The notes beneath the pieces are model-generated. The model was not told the origin of the DNA and made no database searches. It saw nothing but the letters and a program-made list of their open reading frames with translations. Below, piece by piece: positions 44,332-57,758 of a DNA stretch of 64,000 nt. The translations under genes and the position numbers were made by a program. The stretch is taken from positions 2,589,501-2,653,500 of the forward strand of contig BSDZ01000005.1 of assembly GCA_030268105.1 (NCBI GenBank), in the 5' to 3' direction. This DNA is from Volvox africanus. Taxonomy: Eukaryota; Chlorophyta; Chlorophyceae; Chlamydomonadales; Volvocaceae. Numbering within the stretch: position 1 is the stretch's first letter; every line of letters starts with the position of its first letter.

Positions 44332-46659
44332 CTGAGTGGGGCTGACTTGACGTCTACCAGTTGATCTTCGTGCTAGCTTACAAGTGCTTCAGTCAAAGGG
44401 GCTAGCGGCGGGTTGCTGCCGGAGCTGAATTGTGAGACGTACATACGTCAATCAGCACGAGAATGCGTCGTACAACGTTTAACAGATAGATTTATGGTCG
44501 GATTCAGCGATCCTGTGTTGTGAGTCTCAACTATACCCGCCGAAGTATAGCACGCAGTTATCCACGCAAATTTATCGTAGTAGGCTGGTTACCCTAAATT
44601 CCCAGGATTCAATTTAAAGAAAAGCTTCATTCATTAATAATTTCACTAGTGTTTCTTTTTAAGTTTCTTTCTTATAATGTATAATAAATTAATATATATT
44701 ATTGTACATGTTTTAAATATAATAAGAAGTTATTGTATATAATATGTAGCAGCTTGGACGATTGGGTAAGTTGCCTGCCGGGATGCTTATAGCTGGCGTT
44801 ATCTTGACCTCCGATTCCATGGCTTCGACTAGTACCCCTGGCTCCAATAATATAGACTCCTCTGCCGCCGAATGTGGCCCTGCTACCACCCTTTCCCAGG
44901 CAGCGTCACCACCGCTGCCTCGCCCCCGACCATCACTGCCACCGCCACTGCTGCCGCTGCCACCGCCACCACCAGTGTTGCCGCCGCTCGCTGCATCGCC
45001 ACCGTTGATGAGACCGCCGCTGCGACAGCAGCTTCAGTGTCATATGAGCACCTGCGTCGAACGCCTTTTCCATACCTTACCGTTCACCCACCCAGAACCC
45101 ATTTCATAGCTTCTCTCCCATGGCAGGCTGATGAGGTCGTAGTGTACGGTGGCGATGTGAGACCGCGATATGCGGTGAATAGGTGATGATGTGCTGGGGG
45201 TGGCGATAGATGTGAGGAGGTGCATGGAATGCAACGGCGGTTTTTGATCATGCTGGTGCAATGGGCCATTTTCGAATTCATCTGCGCACATGCACGCACA
45301 TGCACACTACTAACGGTGCACGAACGCATGCATGGACGGGCGGGCACACGTTGCTGCATATAATTTGCAAAGAGTTTAGCAGCAGCAAACCTTGGGATGC
45401 AAGTTGCTGCCAGCAGATGTACAGGTTAATGATGCATGAATCAGACCACCTCGTTCGTGATTAGTAATAAGTCCTTATACCTTCTGACAAACTCTTGTGC
45501 GTGCCCGCCCGTGTTTCGTAGGGCAATCAAGTCGCCCGCAGTGTAACACCATAGATTCAAGTGCCCGCCTGCCGACATGTCATGCTCCACACAGGGTCTC
45601 TTATTCCGCCACCATGAATTTTGATATTGTCGAAGTGCTTCATTCACTTGGTGGCATGGCGACAACGGAGCAGCAGGGCAGATGGACGCAATGTAAGGCA
45701 GTGCGCAATTGCTGCTTGCCTTAGAACAATTTTTGTTGTTGTCAAGAGACTGCGTGGCCCAAGGTCGACCTAATAGATTTCCCACGATCTCGTTCCTGCT
45801 AGCTATTGAAGTCCCAATCGAGAAATCCACCTACTTTTACAATACTGAACACCATAGACCATCTATCAGATCATGTTTGCTATAAAACCGAGGGGCTGAT
45901 AACCGCGGTAATAAATGGTAATGGTAATCACCAAATTTCGTTCTGCACAGATATCCCACACAGCCACCCGACCGCATACCCCAGGCAAAAATTTCTGCTC
46001 CGGATGTATTGACTGACAGCATTTTCTCGTACATGTGGTACACAAGAAGCACCCAAAGGGTCGGGCAGATATAACAACTACTGAGCGGCAATTGTCAAGT
46101 GAAGAATGTAACACCATCATAATATGTAAGAAAAAGAAGTTGACCAGCCAACGCTTCGCTACCCCCTTAATGAAAGCTGTACGGCGGCATCAATATACAA
46201 CCTTCTGCCGTAGCATCGTCCTGTCGTGAATCGCTACATATTCACCCACCAGGAGTCCAAACGACAAGTCAAGCGCTTGCCATCACATCGGCGGCCGTGG
46301 TGATGAGGACCACAGCCAACGAAGACCAGGCGTCGAAAAGCGATACAGTCACAGATAGCGGTAACGGCTGCCACTTCTTTGCAGATCCCTGTGCCTGTAC
46401 TGACAGTATAATAAATACCTGTCCACCCGCCTGGCCCGCTTTTATTCACCTTGAGCCAGCAGGGCTTCACGCTCCCCGTTAGCTAGCTAATGCATTCTTG
46501 TAATATAAACACCATCGATCAGGTCACGACATGATGGGAAGAGGACATTCCTTACAGCGATGCATCCTTAGCAGAGAACACACACAATTCCGTCATTCCG
46601 GTATAACAGTAGTTCTCAACAAGTTCTACATACATTGAGAGCTTGCTGACCGCACATGC
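44332..46659. repeat. Satellite spacer of the array, first (2328 bp)
   Basis: Unit positions 6291-8298 followed by 1-320, with no minisatellite and no telomere-like block. It keeps the AT-rich tract (44612-44752) and the CCN-rich stretch. No recognised gene is present. Private bases include a T near 45352 and an A near 45987. Confidence 0.96.
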
Positions 46660-47475
46660 TGTTGTGCTACGGTTCATTTCCCGCCGACGCGTAGGTCGAC
46701 GCGATCCTACGAGGCGAAGTGCTTTTGTGATGAACGCATTGCATATGAATGAATCTGCATGATATAAATGTATTCGTGTACATTTATATATGCATTTGGC
46801 ATGTTGTCATTATCCATCGCGACGTCGCATCATGGCAAATCCGCCTAGCATGCATGAAAGCCCGAAGCATGGAAGTGCGCATTATGTTCGTGCTACGAAA
46901 CAATAAGTAATATTATCTGATATAATATTACTTCATTTAAGCACACGTTGAGAGCGCCGCACTCGTCGCGATACATGCCCTGCAACCGGATATCGTTATC
47001 CGGACCCTTGCATCATGCGAATGCCGGAAAGGCTTATACGTTGTTATGCGTAGACATCGCCTAAACGCAGTAGGGTTGTCACATCTAGGATCGGCCTCCT
47101 AATGTGAATCGTACGGCACTGCGATGCTGCGAGTATAACAGATGCGAGGACGGCTAAGCTAGATAAGACATTCGATACCGGAGAACACTTGTGTGTTCTA
47201 CATTACTATTACTATACGATATTCTACTTAGCCCGAGCTAAGCCTGAACTTCGCTAATCACCGCCGCGTGATGATTGCTTGCTTCCGGCGCTGACGGCGA
47301 TTTCGTCCATTGCATCATTCCGACCTGTAAGACCGTAAGTTATATCTCTCTTCGTCTTCTGCTGTCTCTGTTTGCTCTCGCTTGCCTTGCTGTACTTGCA
47401 AGTGCTCGCGCATCGGTGTCGATAGTCTCCAGACGTGCAGATACTTATGAGCAAACACGAACGAGAGGTACAACA
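46660..47475 (+). repeat. 5' LTR of A2
   Basis: 816 bp, same as the A1 5' LTR by eye. Confidence 0.95.
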
Positions 47476-47478
47476 ATT

Positions 47479-47492
47479 TGGTATCGAGACAG
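47479..47492 (+). promoter_or_regulatory. Primer binding site of A2
   Basis: TGGTATCGAGACAG, three bases after the LTR. Confidence 0.7.
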
Positions 47493-47542
47493 GTTCGTTG
47501 TTTAACTGTCTCTCTTTGTCTAATCGGAAGTAGGTTCTTTCT

Positions 47543-47976
47543 ATGGCAAGTTCCAGCGACGAACCACGAGGACCGCTAGATACTTTTGCCGAAGACTTAG
47601 GCCGCGCCGTTTTGGACGCCGCCGCTTCCGGTTTGTAATCGTTTAATTGCTTTTGCTTAGATTGCTGCACTTGTTGTGTAAGTTTACGCTCTGAGTCGCA
47701 GGTAATCTCAGTGCACCGGCATTGCTTGCCGCGGCGACTGAGACCGGCGTTCGTCCGGACCAGTTGGCGACTCTCATCGCCCAAACTACGGAGATCAGGA
47801 CTCAGCTGGGCAAGTACTTGCTGAGTTTACTGAATCTTCTCAAGAGTACTGTCGGTAGGCTCACCGAATTGTTTTGTACTCTTGCCTTTGCGATAGAAGT
47901 CGGCTTCTATTACGCAAAACTAGGGTATCGTTTCGTGCTCCATGTCCGTGGAACACGACGATACGCCGCACACTAG
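47543..47976 (+). CDS. Leader ORF of A2, possibly spliced
   Basis: Same 31-codon ORF and same possible 71-bp intron as A1, overlapping the gag start. Function unknown. Confidence 0.35.
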
Positions 47977-49177
47977 CCTAGCTAGCCAACCCGATTTCGT
48001 TGTTGCTGCTAGAGCGCCGGATAGAGGTCTTGAGACTGTTGGCGCGCGAGCCACTCAAGAGCCCCTTTTCCTTCAGACCCCTGCTCACTTAATTGTGCCG
48101 CATTCAGCAGTGAACACGAATATGGACAACACTGCTGGACCAAGGGTTCTGCCATTACCTCAAGCTCGAGGGCATGATGACATCCCTGAGGTGATGAGAT
48201 TGTCGATTCCCGTTCCTAGGCTCAATATTTCGCTGACCGACAAGACACCAGGGCATAGCATAGCCGATGCAACTCGTGCGTACGTGCGTGACGCTAAAAA
48301 GTACCTCCAAGCTGTTCATGGTGGCGACAATGACGGTATCAGGTGTCTCTTCGTTGGTAACACCCTCGAGGGCGCAGCGAAGGACTGGTATCGCAATTGG
48401 ACCAACGCCCGAGGCAGCTATACTTTTGACGAGTTGGTCGCCGCTTTGCTCGCACGATTCGCTACTGAGGTTCAAGCACGCGATGTGGAAGCTCGTAACG
48501 TTTTGGCAGCCGGTAGCTACCACATGCGTCGGGATGAAAATGTACCTGCGTACCAGTCACGCTTCGAAGCACTTGTGACTCCCATTGCTGACCTCACCGA
48601 ATCTGAGCGTGTCTTTTGGTTTAGGCGAGGCCTAACGAAACTTTTGGCTAAATGGTGCGCCACTGACTTGGTTGGAGCGCAGATCAAGTCGTATGACGCG
48701 TTGGTCGCTTTTGCTAAGGGCGCGGAGATACGACTCCTTGCCGGCGAGGAAGAAGTCAAGTCTGCCCCTCGTGCAAATGCCGTGCAAGTGCAGGATCCGC
48801 TTGGGGAAGCTGTGGCTCTCGACCAGGACCTCGGCGCGACCCGCCCCACGCCTACTGCCGCGACGCGACGTAGCAACGGGCAACGCAAGGCGCGCGGGGG
48901 CGCTAGCTCGGGTGTCCGTGGTACAGTAGGAGCAGGTCCGAGCTCGGACCCAGCTAGGAACAGGAAGCGTGGTGGTGCGCCGTCGACGGCAGCGGCACAG
49001 CGTTCCGACCCCAACGCGAAGCGTACTCGTACGGACGACACATTTATGCCAAAATGGAATTGCAATCGTTCCGAATTGGAGCGTCGGAAATTGGCCAATG
49101 TTTGTCTACGGTGTGCGGAGAATCATTCCACGAAGGATTGCCCTCTAATGCCGCCGTTTGTACCTCAGCCGAAATAG
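47942..49177 (+). CDS. gag: Gag of A2
   Basis: Protein identical to Gag of A1: 411 residues, capsid region, basic stretch, short-spaced zinc knuckle, ending in UAG with pol in frame. Confidence 0.95.
   Translation: MSVEHDDTPHTSLASQPDFVVAARAPDRGLETVGARATQEPLFLQTPAHLIVPHSAVNTNMDNTAGPRVLPLPQARGHDDIPEVMRLSIPVPRLNISLTDKTPGHSIADATRAYVRDAKKYLQAVHGGDNDGIRCLFVGNTLEGAAKDWYRNWTNARGSYTFDELVAALLARFATEVQARDVEARNVLAAGSYHMRRDENVPAYQSRFEALVTPIADLTESERVFWFRRGLTKLLAKWCATDLVGAQIKSYDALVAFAKGAEIRLLAGEEEVKSAPRANAVQVQDPLGEAVALDQDLGATRPTPTAATRRSNGQRKARGGASSGVRGTVGAGPSSDPARNRKRGGAPSTAAAQRSDPNAKRTRTDDTFMPKWNCNRSELERRKLANVCLRCAENHSTKDCPLMPPFVPQPK
49175..49177 (+). promoter_or_regulatory. In-frame UAG between gag and pol (A2)
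   Basis: Same AAA-UAG-GGG context as in the other copies. Confidence 0.75.
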
Positions 49178-52100
49178 GGGCTTGCCCGGGTTCCTGTGGA
49201 GGGGGCACCACCCGGGATTTCTGAACTAACGCGTGGTCGGTGGTCATCCTTACGGCCAGCCGTTAAGGCATTGTTGCCTTGTGTACTTGGACACATCGAG
49301 CGAGTCATTGCGCGACGCATCACGCTTGACGGACGCACGGGACTTCTCTGCTTCGACCCGTTGTGTAATTTGTTTACACCTCGCCGTCCCCTGTCGTCTA
49401 TCGATCTGTCTAACCACGTGGTTTTGTTCATCCCCTCGTCTCTGCGTGAGATGTCGGAACAGTTGGCCATATACAGGAGATGTAGGCGTCAATATCCAGG
49501 CACTGCCGCATGTGTATTACTCCCTGCTTTCTGTCGGCGCAAGGCAGAGGCATCGTTAAGGGGTATGCGGCATGTCCACCGGTTCGAGCCGGGCACCGTT
49601 TTGTTTAATGGTGTGGATCGGGAGGGTACGCTGGCTCCGTGGCCATGCCTATCCTACTCGGTTGACGTTTGGTACGAAGCTCCTGATGGGGGTGCCGTTG
49701 GTTACGGACCCGCCTTAAGTGCACTGACGTTGTCTGCTGGGCAGTCGCTCGTAGATAACCGTGTCCCTGTGGTTCAGATCGGTTTGAATGGCCGTACTCT
49801 GAAGGCACTTGTTGACACCGGTGCCAGCGACGACTTCATCTCTGTCACAGAGGTGAACGCGCTGGGGTTGTCCCCAGAGTCGTCTGATTGTCCACAGGTT
49901 ACCCTTGCTGACGGGGGTAAGCATCCCATCGTGGGCAGGATTACCCTTAGCCTATCGTTAGGCCCTTTGCGTGTTGTGACCCGGCCGTACGTGCTGCAGG
50001 GCTTAGCAGAGACTGCACCGTACATAATGGGGTCGTCGACATTACGACAGTACCGCGCGCGCATCGACATGGAGACCGCAACCCTGCATATGTGCAAGGG
50101 TACTCTGTCGATTAAGGTACCTTTCCTGTCGTTCGAATATGTCACACCAAAGGAGGGCGAAACTGAGGCGGTGCCTATGGTTAATTTCGCTGTGACCGCA
50201 ATGGCCACGCGAATCGAACCAGAGCTAGTCGGGCGTAAGGAGGCCGTCCGTTTGTTACGGAAGGGTGCCCACGGACTGCTTTTAAGGCCGCGGGTGAGCT
50301 GTTGTGTCACCACCGCGCAGATTTCTGCGGATCCTGAGGTTGAGGCCCTACTGTCGCAGTATGAGGACGTCTTTAAAGATATCCCTGGCCTACCACCTAT
50401 GCGTCCTGTTGATCACACAATCCCTCTCATGCCTGGAGCGCAGCCTACAGCCCGGCCAATGTACAGGTTGAGTCCATTGGAGCTGGATGAGGTAAAGCGC
50501 CAGGTGACGGATTTGCTCGCGAAGGGTATGATACGCCCCAGCACATCCCCGTTTTCTGCACCGATTTTGTTTGTCGGTAAGAAGGATGGGACCTTGCGCA
50601 TGTGCATTGATTACCGGGGGTTAAATGCGAATACGGTGAAAAATCGCTACCCTTTGCCACGCGTTGACGACCTGTTGGATAAGCTGAAGGGCTCGGCTTA
50701 TTTTTCCTCAATTGACTTACAACAGGGCTACAATCAGATTCGCATCGCTGCCTCTGATATCCCGAAAACCGCTTTTCGGACGCCCTTCGGTCACTTTGAG
50801 TATACGGTCCTATCATTTGGTTTGACTAATGCCCCTGCGACGTTTCAGGCGGTTATGGACCGAATGTTTAGGCCGTTTATCGACAGGTTCGTTGTTTGCT
50901 ACCTGGATGACATCTTGGTATATTCTAAGACGCGCGAGGAGCACTTGGAGCATTTGCGGCTCGTGCTCGACGTTATGAGGCGGGAGCAATTGTTTGCTAA
51001 ACGCGCCAAATGCTTTTGGGCGCAGCCTCAGGTGGAATATTTGGGCCACATTGTGTCGGCCACCGGTGTGAAGATGGACCCGCGGAAGGTCGCCGTGGTT
51101 CGTGATTGGCCCGCGCCTCAGAACCTCACGGAGCTGCGTAAGTTCCTTGGCTTGACCAATTATTTCCGAAAGTTCATTGAAAAATATTCCATCATTGCGG
51201 CCCCGCTTACTAACTTAACTCGCAAAGGCGTTTTCGTTTCGCTCGAGTCGTGGACGTCGCAATGCCAGCGGGCATTCGAAGAGCTCAAACGGATCGTTGC
51301 CGAAGATGTCACCCTTGCATTCCCTGATTACTCGTTGCCATTTCGTGTTGAGGTAGTGTCTGATGCCTCAATATTTGGAAGCGGCGCTGTATTGTTACAG
51401 GAAGGGCGACCGATCGCCTTCACGAGTAAGAAGTTTTCTGGTGCGGAGATTCGCTACACCACCGGGGAACAGGAGCTTCTGGCCGTGCTGCATGCTTTAA
51501 AGGAATGGCGCTGTTACCTCGAGGGACGCCCGTTTACTTTAAAGACTGACCATAAGCCCCTAACGTTTTTGCAAAGCGTTCCGACGTTGAACCGCCGTCA
51601 AGCTAGGTGGATGGAATATCTAGCTAGGTTCAACTGCACCTGGGAGTATATTTCTGGTAAATTGAATATTGCCGATGCTCTCAGTCGACATCCGTCGCTA
51701 CACGCTGCAATTTTGGCAGCGCCCGTCGTGCGGCCGCGTAGCGAGGAGGTTCCGATCGCGACGGACCTCGCGGAGCGGTTGAAGGCTGCCTACAGCGCAG
51801 GCGCCTGGTTCGCGGACCCGGCTAATGTAGAAAACCTTCGCAAGCAGAATGGCCTTTGGCTACGGACGGAGGGTGCAGCTACGCAAATCGTCGTTCCGAA
51901 CGACGACGCGCTACGCTACGACATCCTTGCGCGGTTCCACGAGGACCCGTTAGCAGGACACCCTGGTAGCAAGCGATTGATCGACTTGGTGCAACGTTCC
52001 TTCTGGTGGCCTCGTTTGGCTAAGGATGCGGCGAACTTCGTCCAGACATGCAGTCTGTGCCAGCGCAATAAGGCTTTGTCCGGTAAGGGCCATGGGTTGT

Positions 52101-53191
52101 TGCAACCGTTGCCTGCCCCGGATGCGCCTTGGGAAAGTGTTTCCATGGACTTCGTAGTCGCGCTGCCCAAAACTGAGGGGGGATACGATGCGGTGTTCGT
52201 AATGGTCGATCGTCTGACTAAGATGGTTCACCTAGCACCATGTACATCATCCTGCACGGCTGAGCAAACCGCACGTTTGTTTTTCGATAATGTGGTTCGG
52301 TTACACGGGATTCCCAAAAATGTGATCTCGGACCGCGGTGGACAGTTCACGTCTAAGTTTTGGGAAGCGCTCTGCAAACTAGTTGGCATGCGCGTCAACC
52401 TGAGCACGGCGTATCACCCGCAGACTGATGGTCAAACCGAACGCACAAACCGCACGTTGGGTGATATGTTGCGCAATTATGCTGGTCGCACACCACTTGT
52501 TTGGGATACATATTTGACTGCGGCAGAATTCGCGCTTAACAATGCTGTTAACCGCTCTACAGGCAAAAGTCCGTTCTTTCTTAACTACGGGTTTCATCCC
52601 GCGCTACCCGTGTGGCGTGAGTTGGAAGTGAACGTGCCTGCTGCTAAACTTTTTGCCAAGTCGTTTATGTCCCGGATCACAGACGCGAAGTCGTGTTTGG
52701 ACGCGGCGCAGCAACGAACGACAGAATACTACAACAAATCCAAGCAGGATGTGATGTTTTCGGAAGGGCAACTCGTGTTGCTAAGCACCAAGAACTTGCG
52801 TTCCTTGGCCGACGGATCCCGAAAACTCTTACCCCGCTGGATTGGTCCGTACCCTGTCGTGCGCATGGTTGGGAATGTGGCTGTGCAGCTTGCATTGCCC
52901 GCTGATATGACCATTCACCCCACGTTTCACGTATCGCTTGTTCGTCCGTATCGTGGTACGGAACCCGTCCCTGAGCCTGCTAACGCCCCCACAGCGATCG
53001 AACCAGTTCCCGAGACCTGGATCGCTGGTAAACAGAAGTTTTACGATGTGGAGCGGGTGTTAGATTATCGCGCGCGTCGTGTGGGCCGACACCGACGTAA
53101 GCGAACAGTACACGATACTTGGTTAAGTGGACAGGGTATACCGACGAGCACAACTCATGGGAACCGGCACGCAACTTCTCACAGGACATGA
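49178..53191 (+). CDS. pol: Pol of A2, chromodomain lost by frameshift
   Basis: Same domain order, catalytic residues and C-terminal frameshift (about 53115) as A1. One residue differs, Gly for Asp at position 869, between RNase H and the integrase zinc site; it touches no known catalytic residue. Confidence 0.96.
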   Translation, partial: GLARVPVEGAPPGISELTRGRWSSLRPAVKALLPCVLGHIERVIARRITLDGRTGLLCFDPLCNLFTPRRPLSSIDLSNHVVLFIPSSLREMSEQLAIYRRCRRQYPGTAACVLLPAFCRRKAEASLRGMRHVHRFEPGTVLFNGVDREGTLAPWPCLSYSVDVWYEAPDGGAVGYGPALSALTLSAGQSLVDNRVPVVQIGLNGRTLKALVDTGASDDFISVTEVNALGLSPESSDCPQVTLADGGKHPIVGRITLSLSLGPLRVVTRPYVLQGLAETAPYIMGSSTLRQYRARIDMETATLHMCKGTLSIKVPFLSFEYVTPKEGETEAVPMVNFAVTAMATRIEPELVGRKEAVRLLRKGAHGLLLRPRVSCCVTTAQISADPEVEALLSQYEDVFKDIPGLPPMRPVDHTIPLMPGAQPTARPMYRLSPLELDEVKRQVTDLLAKGMIRPSTSPFSAPILFVGKKDGTLRMCIDYRGLNANTVKNRYPLPRVDDLLDKLKGSAYFSSIDLQQGYNQIRIAASDIPKTAFRTPFGHFEYTVLSFGLTNAPATFQAVMDRMFRPFIDRFVVCYLDDILVYSKTREEHLEHLRLVLDVMRREQLFAKRAKCFWAQPQVEYLGHIVSATGVKMDPRKVAVVRDWPAPQNLTELRKFLGLTNYFRKFIEKYSIIAAPLTNLTRKGVFVSLESWTSQCQRAFEELKRIVAEDVTLAFPDYSLPFRVEVVSDASIFGSGAVLLQEGRPIAFTSKKFSGAEIRYTTGEQELLAVLHALKEWRCYLEGRPFTLKTDHKPLTFLQSVPTLNRRQARWMEYLARFNCTWEYISGKLNIADALSRHPSLHAAILAAPVVRPRSEEVPIATDLAERLKAAYSAGAWFADPANVENLRKQNGLWLRTEGAATQIVVPNDDALRYDILARFHEDPLAGHPGSKRLIDLVQRSFWWPRLAKDAANFVQTCSLCQRNKALSGKGHGLLQPLPAPDAPWESVSMDFVVALPKTEGGYDAVFVMVDRLTKMVHLAPCTSSCTAEQTARLFFDNVVRLHGIPKNVISDRGGQFTSKFWEALCKLVGMRVNLSTAYHPQTDGQTERTNRTLGDMLRNYAGRTPLVWDTYLTAAEFALNNAVNRSTGKSPFFLNYGFHPALPVWRELEVNVPAAKLFAKSFMSRITDAKSCLDAAQQRTTEYYNKSKQDVMFSEGQLVLLSTKNLRSLADGSRKLLPRWIGPYPVVRMVGNVAVQLALPADMTIHPTFHVSLVRPYRGTEPVPEPANAPTAIEPVPETWIAGKQKFYDVERVLDYRARRVGRHRRKRTVHDTWLSGQGIPTSTTHGNRHATSHRT

Positions 53192-53282
53192 AACCCCTGC
53201 TCGAAGAAGCCCGCAAACGTGCCACGCAAACCCAATGACCCCTGCAGTCGATGCTGTATGATGCAGCGAGGACGCTGCATAC

Positions 53283-53297
53283 GGGAGGGGGGATAAT
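53283..53297 (+). promoter_or_regulatory. Polypurine tract of A2
   Basis: GGGAGGGGGGATAAT directly before the 3' LTR. Confidence 0.85.
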
Positions 53298-54113
53298 TGT
53301 TGTGCTACGGTTCATTTCCCGCCGACGCGTAGGTCGACGCGATCCTACGAGGCGAAGTGCTTTTGTGATGAACGCATTGCATATGAATGAATCTGCATGA
53401 TATAAATGTATTCGTGTACATTTATATATGCATTTGGCATGTTGTCATTATCCATCGCGACGTCGCATCATGGCAAATCCGCCTAGCATGCATGAAAGCC
53501 CGAAGCATGGAAGTGCGCATTATGTTCGTGCTACGAAACAATAAGTAATATTATCTGATATAATATTACTTCATTTAAGCACACGTTGAGAGCGCCGCAC
53601 TCGTCGCGATACATGCCCTGCAACCGGATATCGTTATCCGGACCCTTGCATCATGCGAATGCCGGAAAGGCTTATACGTTGTTATGCGTAGACATCGCCT
53701 AAACGCAGTAGGGTTGTCACATCTAGGATCGGCCTCCTAATGTGAATCGTACGGCACTGCGATGCTGTGAGTATAACAGATGCGAGGACGGCTAAGCTAG
53801 ATAAGACATTCGATACCGGAGAACACTTGTGTGTTCTACATTACTATTACTATACGATATTCTACTTAGCCCGAGCTAAGCCTGAACTTCGCTAATCACC
53901 GCCGCGTGATGATTGCTTGCTTCCGGCGCTGACGGCGATTTCGTCCATTGCATCATTCCGACCTGTAAGACCGTAAGTTATATCTCTCTTCGTCTTCCGC
54001 TGTCTCTGTTTGCTCTCGCTTGCCTTGCTGTACTTGCAAGTGCTCGCGCATCGGTGTCGATAGTCTCCAGACGTGCAGATACTTATGAGCAAACACGAAC
54101 GAGAGGTACAACA
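53298..54113 (+). repeat. 3' LTR of A2
   Basis: 816 bp, carrying the same two differences from its 5' partner as in A1. Confidence 0.95.
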
Positions 54114-56441
54114 CTGAGTGGGGCTGACTTGACGTCTACCAGTTGATCTTCGTGCTAGCTTACAAGTGCTTCAGTCAAAGGGGCTAGCGGCGGGTTGCTG
54201 CCGGAGCTGAATTGTGAGACGTACATACGTCAATCAGCACGAGAATGCGTCGTACAACGTTTAACAGATAGATTTATGGTCGGATTCAGTGATCCTGTGT
54301 TGTGAGTCTCAACTATACCCGCCGAAGTATAGCACGCAGTTATCCACGCAAATTTATCGTAGTAGGCTGGTTACCCTAAATTCCCAGGATTCAATTTAAA
54401 GAAAAGCTTCATTCATTAATAATTTCACTAGTGTTTCTTTTTAAGTTTCTTTCTTATAATGTATAATAAATTAATATATATTATTGTACATGTTTTAAAT
54501 ATAATAAGAAGTTATTGTATATAATATGTAGCAGCTTGGACGATTGGGTAAGTTGCCTGCCGGGATGCTTATAGCTGGCGTTATCTTGACCTCCGATTCC
54601 ATGGCTTCGACTAGTACCCCTGGCTCCAATAATATAGACTCCTCTGCCGCCGAATGTGGCCCTGCTACCACCCTTTCCCAGGCAGCGTCACCACCGCTGC
54701 CTCGCCCCCGACCATCACTGCCACCGCCACTGCTGCCGCTGCCACCGCCACCACCAGTGTTGCCGCCGCTCGCTGCATCGCCACCGTTGATGAGACCGCC
54801 GCTGCGACAGCAGCTTCAGTGTCATATGAGCACCTGCGTCGAACGCCTTTTCCATACCTTACCGTTCACCCACCCAGAACCCATTTCATAGCTTCTCTCC
54901 CATGGCAGGCTGATGAGGTCGTAGTGTACGGTGGCGATGTGAGACCGCGATATGCGGTGAATAGGTGATGATGTGCTGGGGGTGGCGATAGATGTGAGGA
55001 GGTGCATGGAATGCAACGGCGGTTTTTGATCATGCTGGTGCAATGGGCCATTTTCGAATTCATCTGCGCACATGCACGCACATGCACACTACTAACGGTG
55101 CACGAACGCATGCATGGACGGGCGGGCACACGTGGCTGCATATAATTTGCAAAGAGTTTAGCAGCAGCAAACCTTGGGATGCAAGTTGCTGCCAGCAGAT
55201 GTACAGGTTAATGATGCATGAATCAGACCACCTCGTTCGTGATTAGTAATAAGTCCTTATACCTTCTGACAAACTCTTGTGCGTGCCCGCCCGTGTTTCG
55301 TAGGGCAATCAAGTCGCCCGCAGTGTAACACCATAGATTCAAGTGCCCGCCTGCCGACATGTCATGCTCCACACAGGGTCTCTTATTCCGCCACCATGAA
55401 TTTTGATATTGTCGAAGTGCTTCATTCACTTGGTGGCATGGCGACAACGGAGCAGCAGGGCAGATGGACGCAATGTAAGGCAGTGCGCAATTGCTGCTTG
55501 CCTTAGAACAATTTTTGTTGTTGTCAAGAGACTGCGTGGCCCAAGGTCGACCTAATAGATTTCCCACGATCTCGTTCCTGCTAGCTATTGAAGTCCCAAT
55601 CGAGAAATCCACCTACTTTTACAATACTGAACACCATAGACCATCTATCAGATCATGTTTGCTATAAAACCGAGGGGCTGATAACCGCGGTAATAAATGG
55701 TAATGGTAATCACCAAATTTCGTTCTGCACAGATATCCCACACAGCCACCCGACCGCATACCCCAGGCGAAAATTTCTGCTCCGGATGTATTGACTGACA
55801 GCATTTTCTCGTACATGTGGTACACAAGAAGCACCCAAAGGGTCGGGCAGATATAACAACTACTGAGCGGCAATTGTCAAGTGAAGAATGTAACACCATC
55901 ATAATATGTAAGAAAAAGAAGTTGACCAGCCAACGCTTCGCTACCCCCTTAATGAAAGCTGTACGGCGGCATCAATATACAACCTTCTGCCGTAGCATCG
56001 TCCTGTCGTGAATCGCTACATATTCACCCACCAGGAGTCCAAACGACAAGTCAAGCGCTTGCCATCACATCGGCGGCCGTGGTGATGAGGACCACAGCCA
56101 ACGAAGACCAGGCGTCGAAAAGCGATACAGTCACAGATAGCGGTAACGGCTGCCACTTCTTTGCAGATCCCTGTGCCTGTACTGACAGTATAATAAATAC
56201 CTGTCCACCCGCCTGGCCCGCTTTTATTCACCTTGAGCCAGCAGGGCTTCACGCTCCCCGTTAGCTAGCTAATGCATTCTTGTAATATAAACACCATCGA
56301 TCAGGTCACGACATGATGGGAAGAGGACATTCCTTACAGCGATGCATCCTTAGCAGAGAACACACACAATTCCGTCATTCCGGTATAACAGTAGTTCTCA
56401 ACAAGTTCTACATACATTGAGAGCTTGCTGACCGCACATGC
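54114..56441. repeat. Satellite spacer of the array, second (2328 bp)
   Basis: Same composition as 44332-46659. A private T occurs near 54290 (CAGTGATCC). No gene recognised. Confidence 0.96.
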
Positions 56442-57257
56442 TGTTGTGCTACGGTTCATTTCCCGCCGACGCGTAGGTCGACGCGATCCTACGAGGCGAA
56501 GTGCTTTTGTGATGAACGCATTGCATATGAATGAATCTGCATGATATAAATGTATTCGTGTACATTTATATATGCATTTGGCATGTTGTCATTATCCATC
56601 GCGACGTCGCATCATGGCAAATCCGCCTAGCATGCATGAAAGCCCGAAGCATGGAAGTGCGCATTATGTTCGTGCTACGAAACAATAAGTAATATTATCT
56701 GATATAATATTACTTCATTTAAGCACACGTTGAGAGCGCCGCACTCGTCGCGATACATGCCCTGCAACCGGATATCGTTATCCGGACCCTTGCATCATGC
56801 GAATGCCGGAAAGGCTTATACGTTGTTATGCGTAGACATCGCCTAAACGCAGTAGGGTTGTCACATCTAGGATCGGCCTCCTAATGTGAATCGTACAGCA
56901 CTGCGATGCTGCGAGTATAACAGATGCGAGGACGGCTAAGCTAGATAAGACATTCGATACCGGAGAACACTTGTGTGTTCTACATTACTATTACTATACG
57001 ATATTCTACTTAGCCCGAGCTAAGCCTGAACTTCGCTAATCACCGCCGCGTGATGATTGCTTGCTTCCGGCGCTGACGGCGATTTCGTCCATTGCATCAT
57101 TCCGACCTGTAAGACCGTAAGTTATATCTCTCTTCGTCTTCTGCTGTCTCTGTTTGCTCTCGCTTGCCTTGCTGTACTTGCAAGTGCTCGCGCATCGGTG
57201 TCGATAGTCTCCAGACGTGCAGATACTTATGAGCAAACACGAACGAGAGGTACAACA
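56442..57257 (+). repeat. 5' LTR of A3
   Basis: 816 bp; differs from the A1 5' LTR at 56897. Confidence 0.95.
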
Positions 57258-57260
57258 ATT

Positions 57261-57274
57261 TGGTATCGAGACAG
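57261..57274 (+). promoter_or_regulatory. Primer binding site of A3
   Basis: TGGTATCGAGACAG, three bases after the LTR. Confidence 0.7.
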
Positions 57275-57324
57275 GTTCGTTGTTTAACTGTCTCTCTTTG
57301 TCTAATCGGAAGTAGGTTCTTTCT

Positions 57325-57758
57325 ATGGCAAGTTCCAGCGACGAACCACGAGGACCGCTAGATACTTTTGCCGAAGACTTAGGCCGCGCCGTTTTGGACG
57401 CCGCCGCTTCCGGTTTGTAATCGTTTAATTGCTTTTGCTTAGATTGCTGCACTTGTTGTGTAAGTTTACGCTCTGAGTCGCAGGTAATCTCAGTGCACCG
57501 GCATTGCTTGCCGCGGCGACTGAGACCGGCGTTCGTCCGGACCAGTTGGCGACTCTCATCGCCCAAACTACGGAGATCAGGACTCAGCTGGGCAAGTACT
57601 TGCTGAGTTTACTGAATCTTCTCAAGAGTACTGTCGGTAGGCTCACCGAATTGTTTTGTACTCTTGCCTTTGCGATAGAAGTCGGCTTCTATTACGCAAA
57701 ACTAGGGTATCGTTTCGTGCTCCATGTCCGTGGAACACGACGATACGCCGCACACTAG
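57325..57758 (+). CDS. Leader ORF of A3, possibly spliced
   Basis: Same ORF and possible intron as in A1; function unknown. Confidence 0.35.

Larger units (their letters stand above)
46660..54113 (+). mobile_element. Ty3/gypsy chromovirus, array copy A2
   Basis: A copy of A1 displaced by exactly 9782 bp, with the same flanks and the same LTR mismatches. One clear private change lies in the integrase region (51801). Confidence 0.96.
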
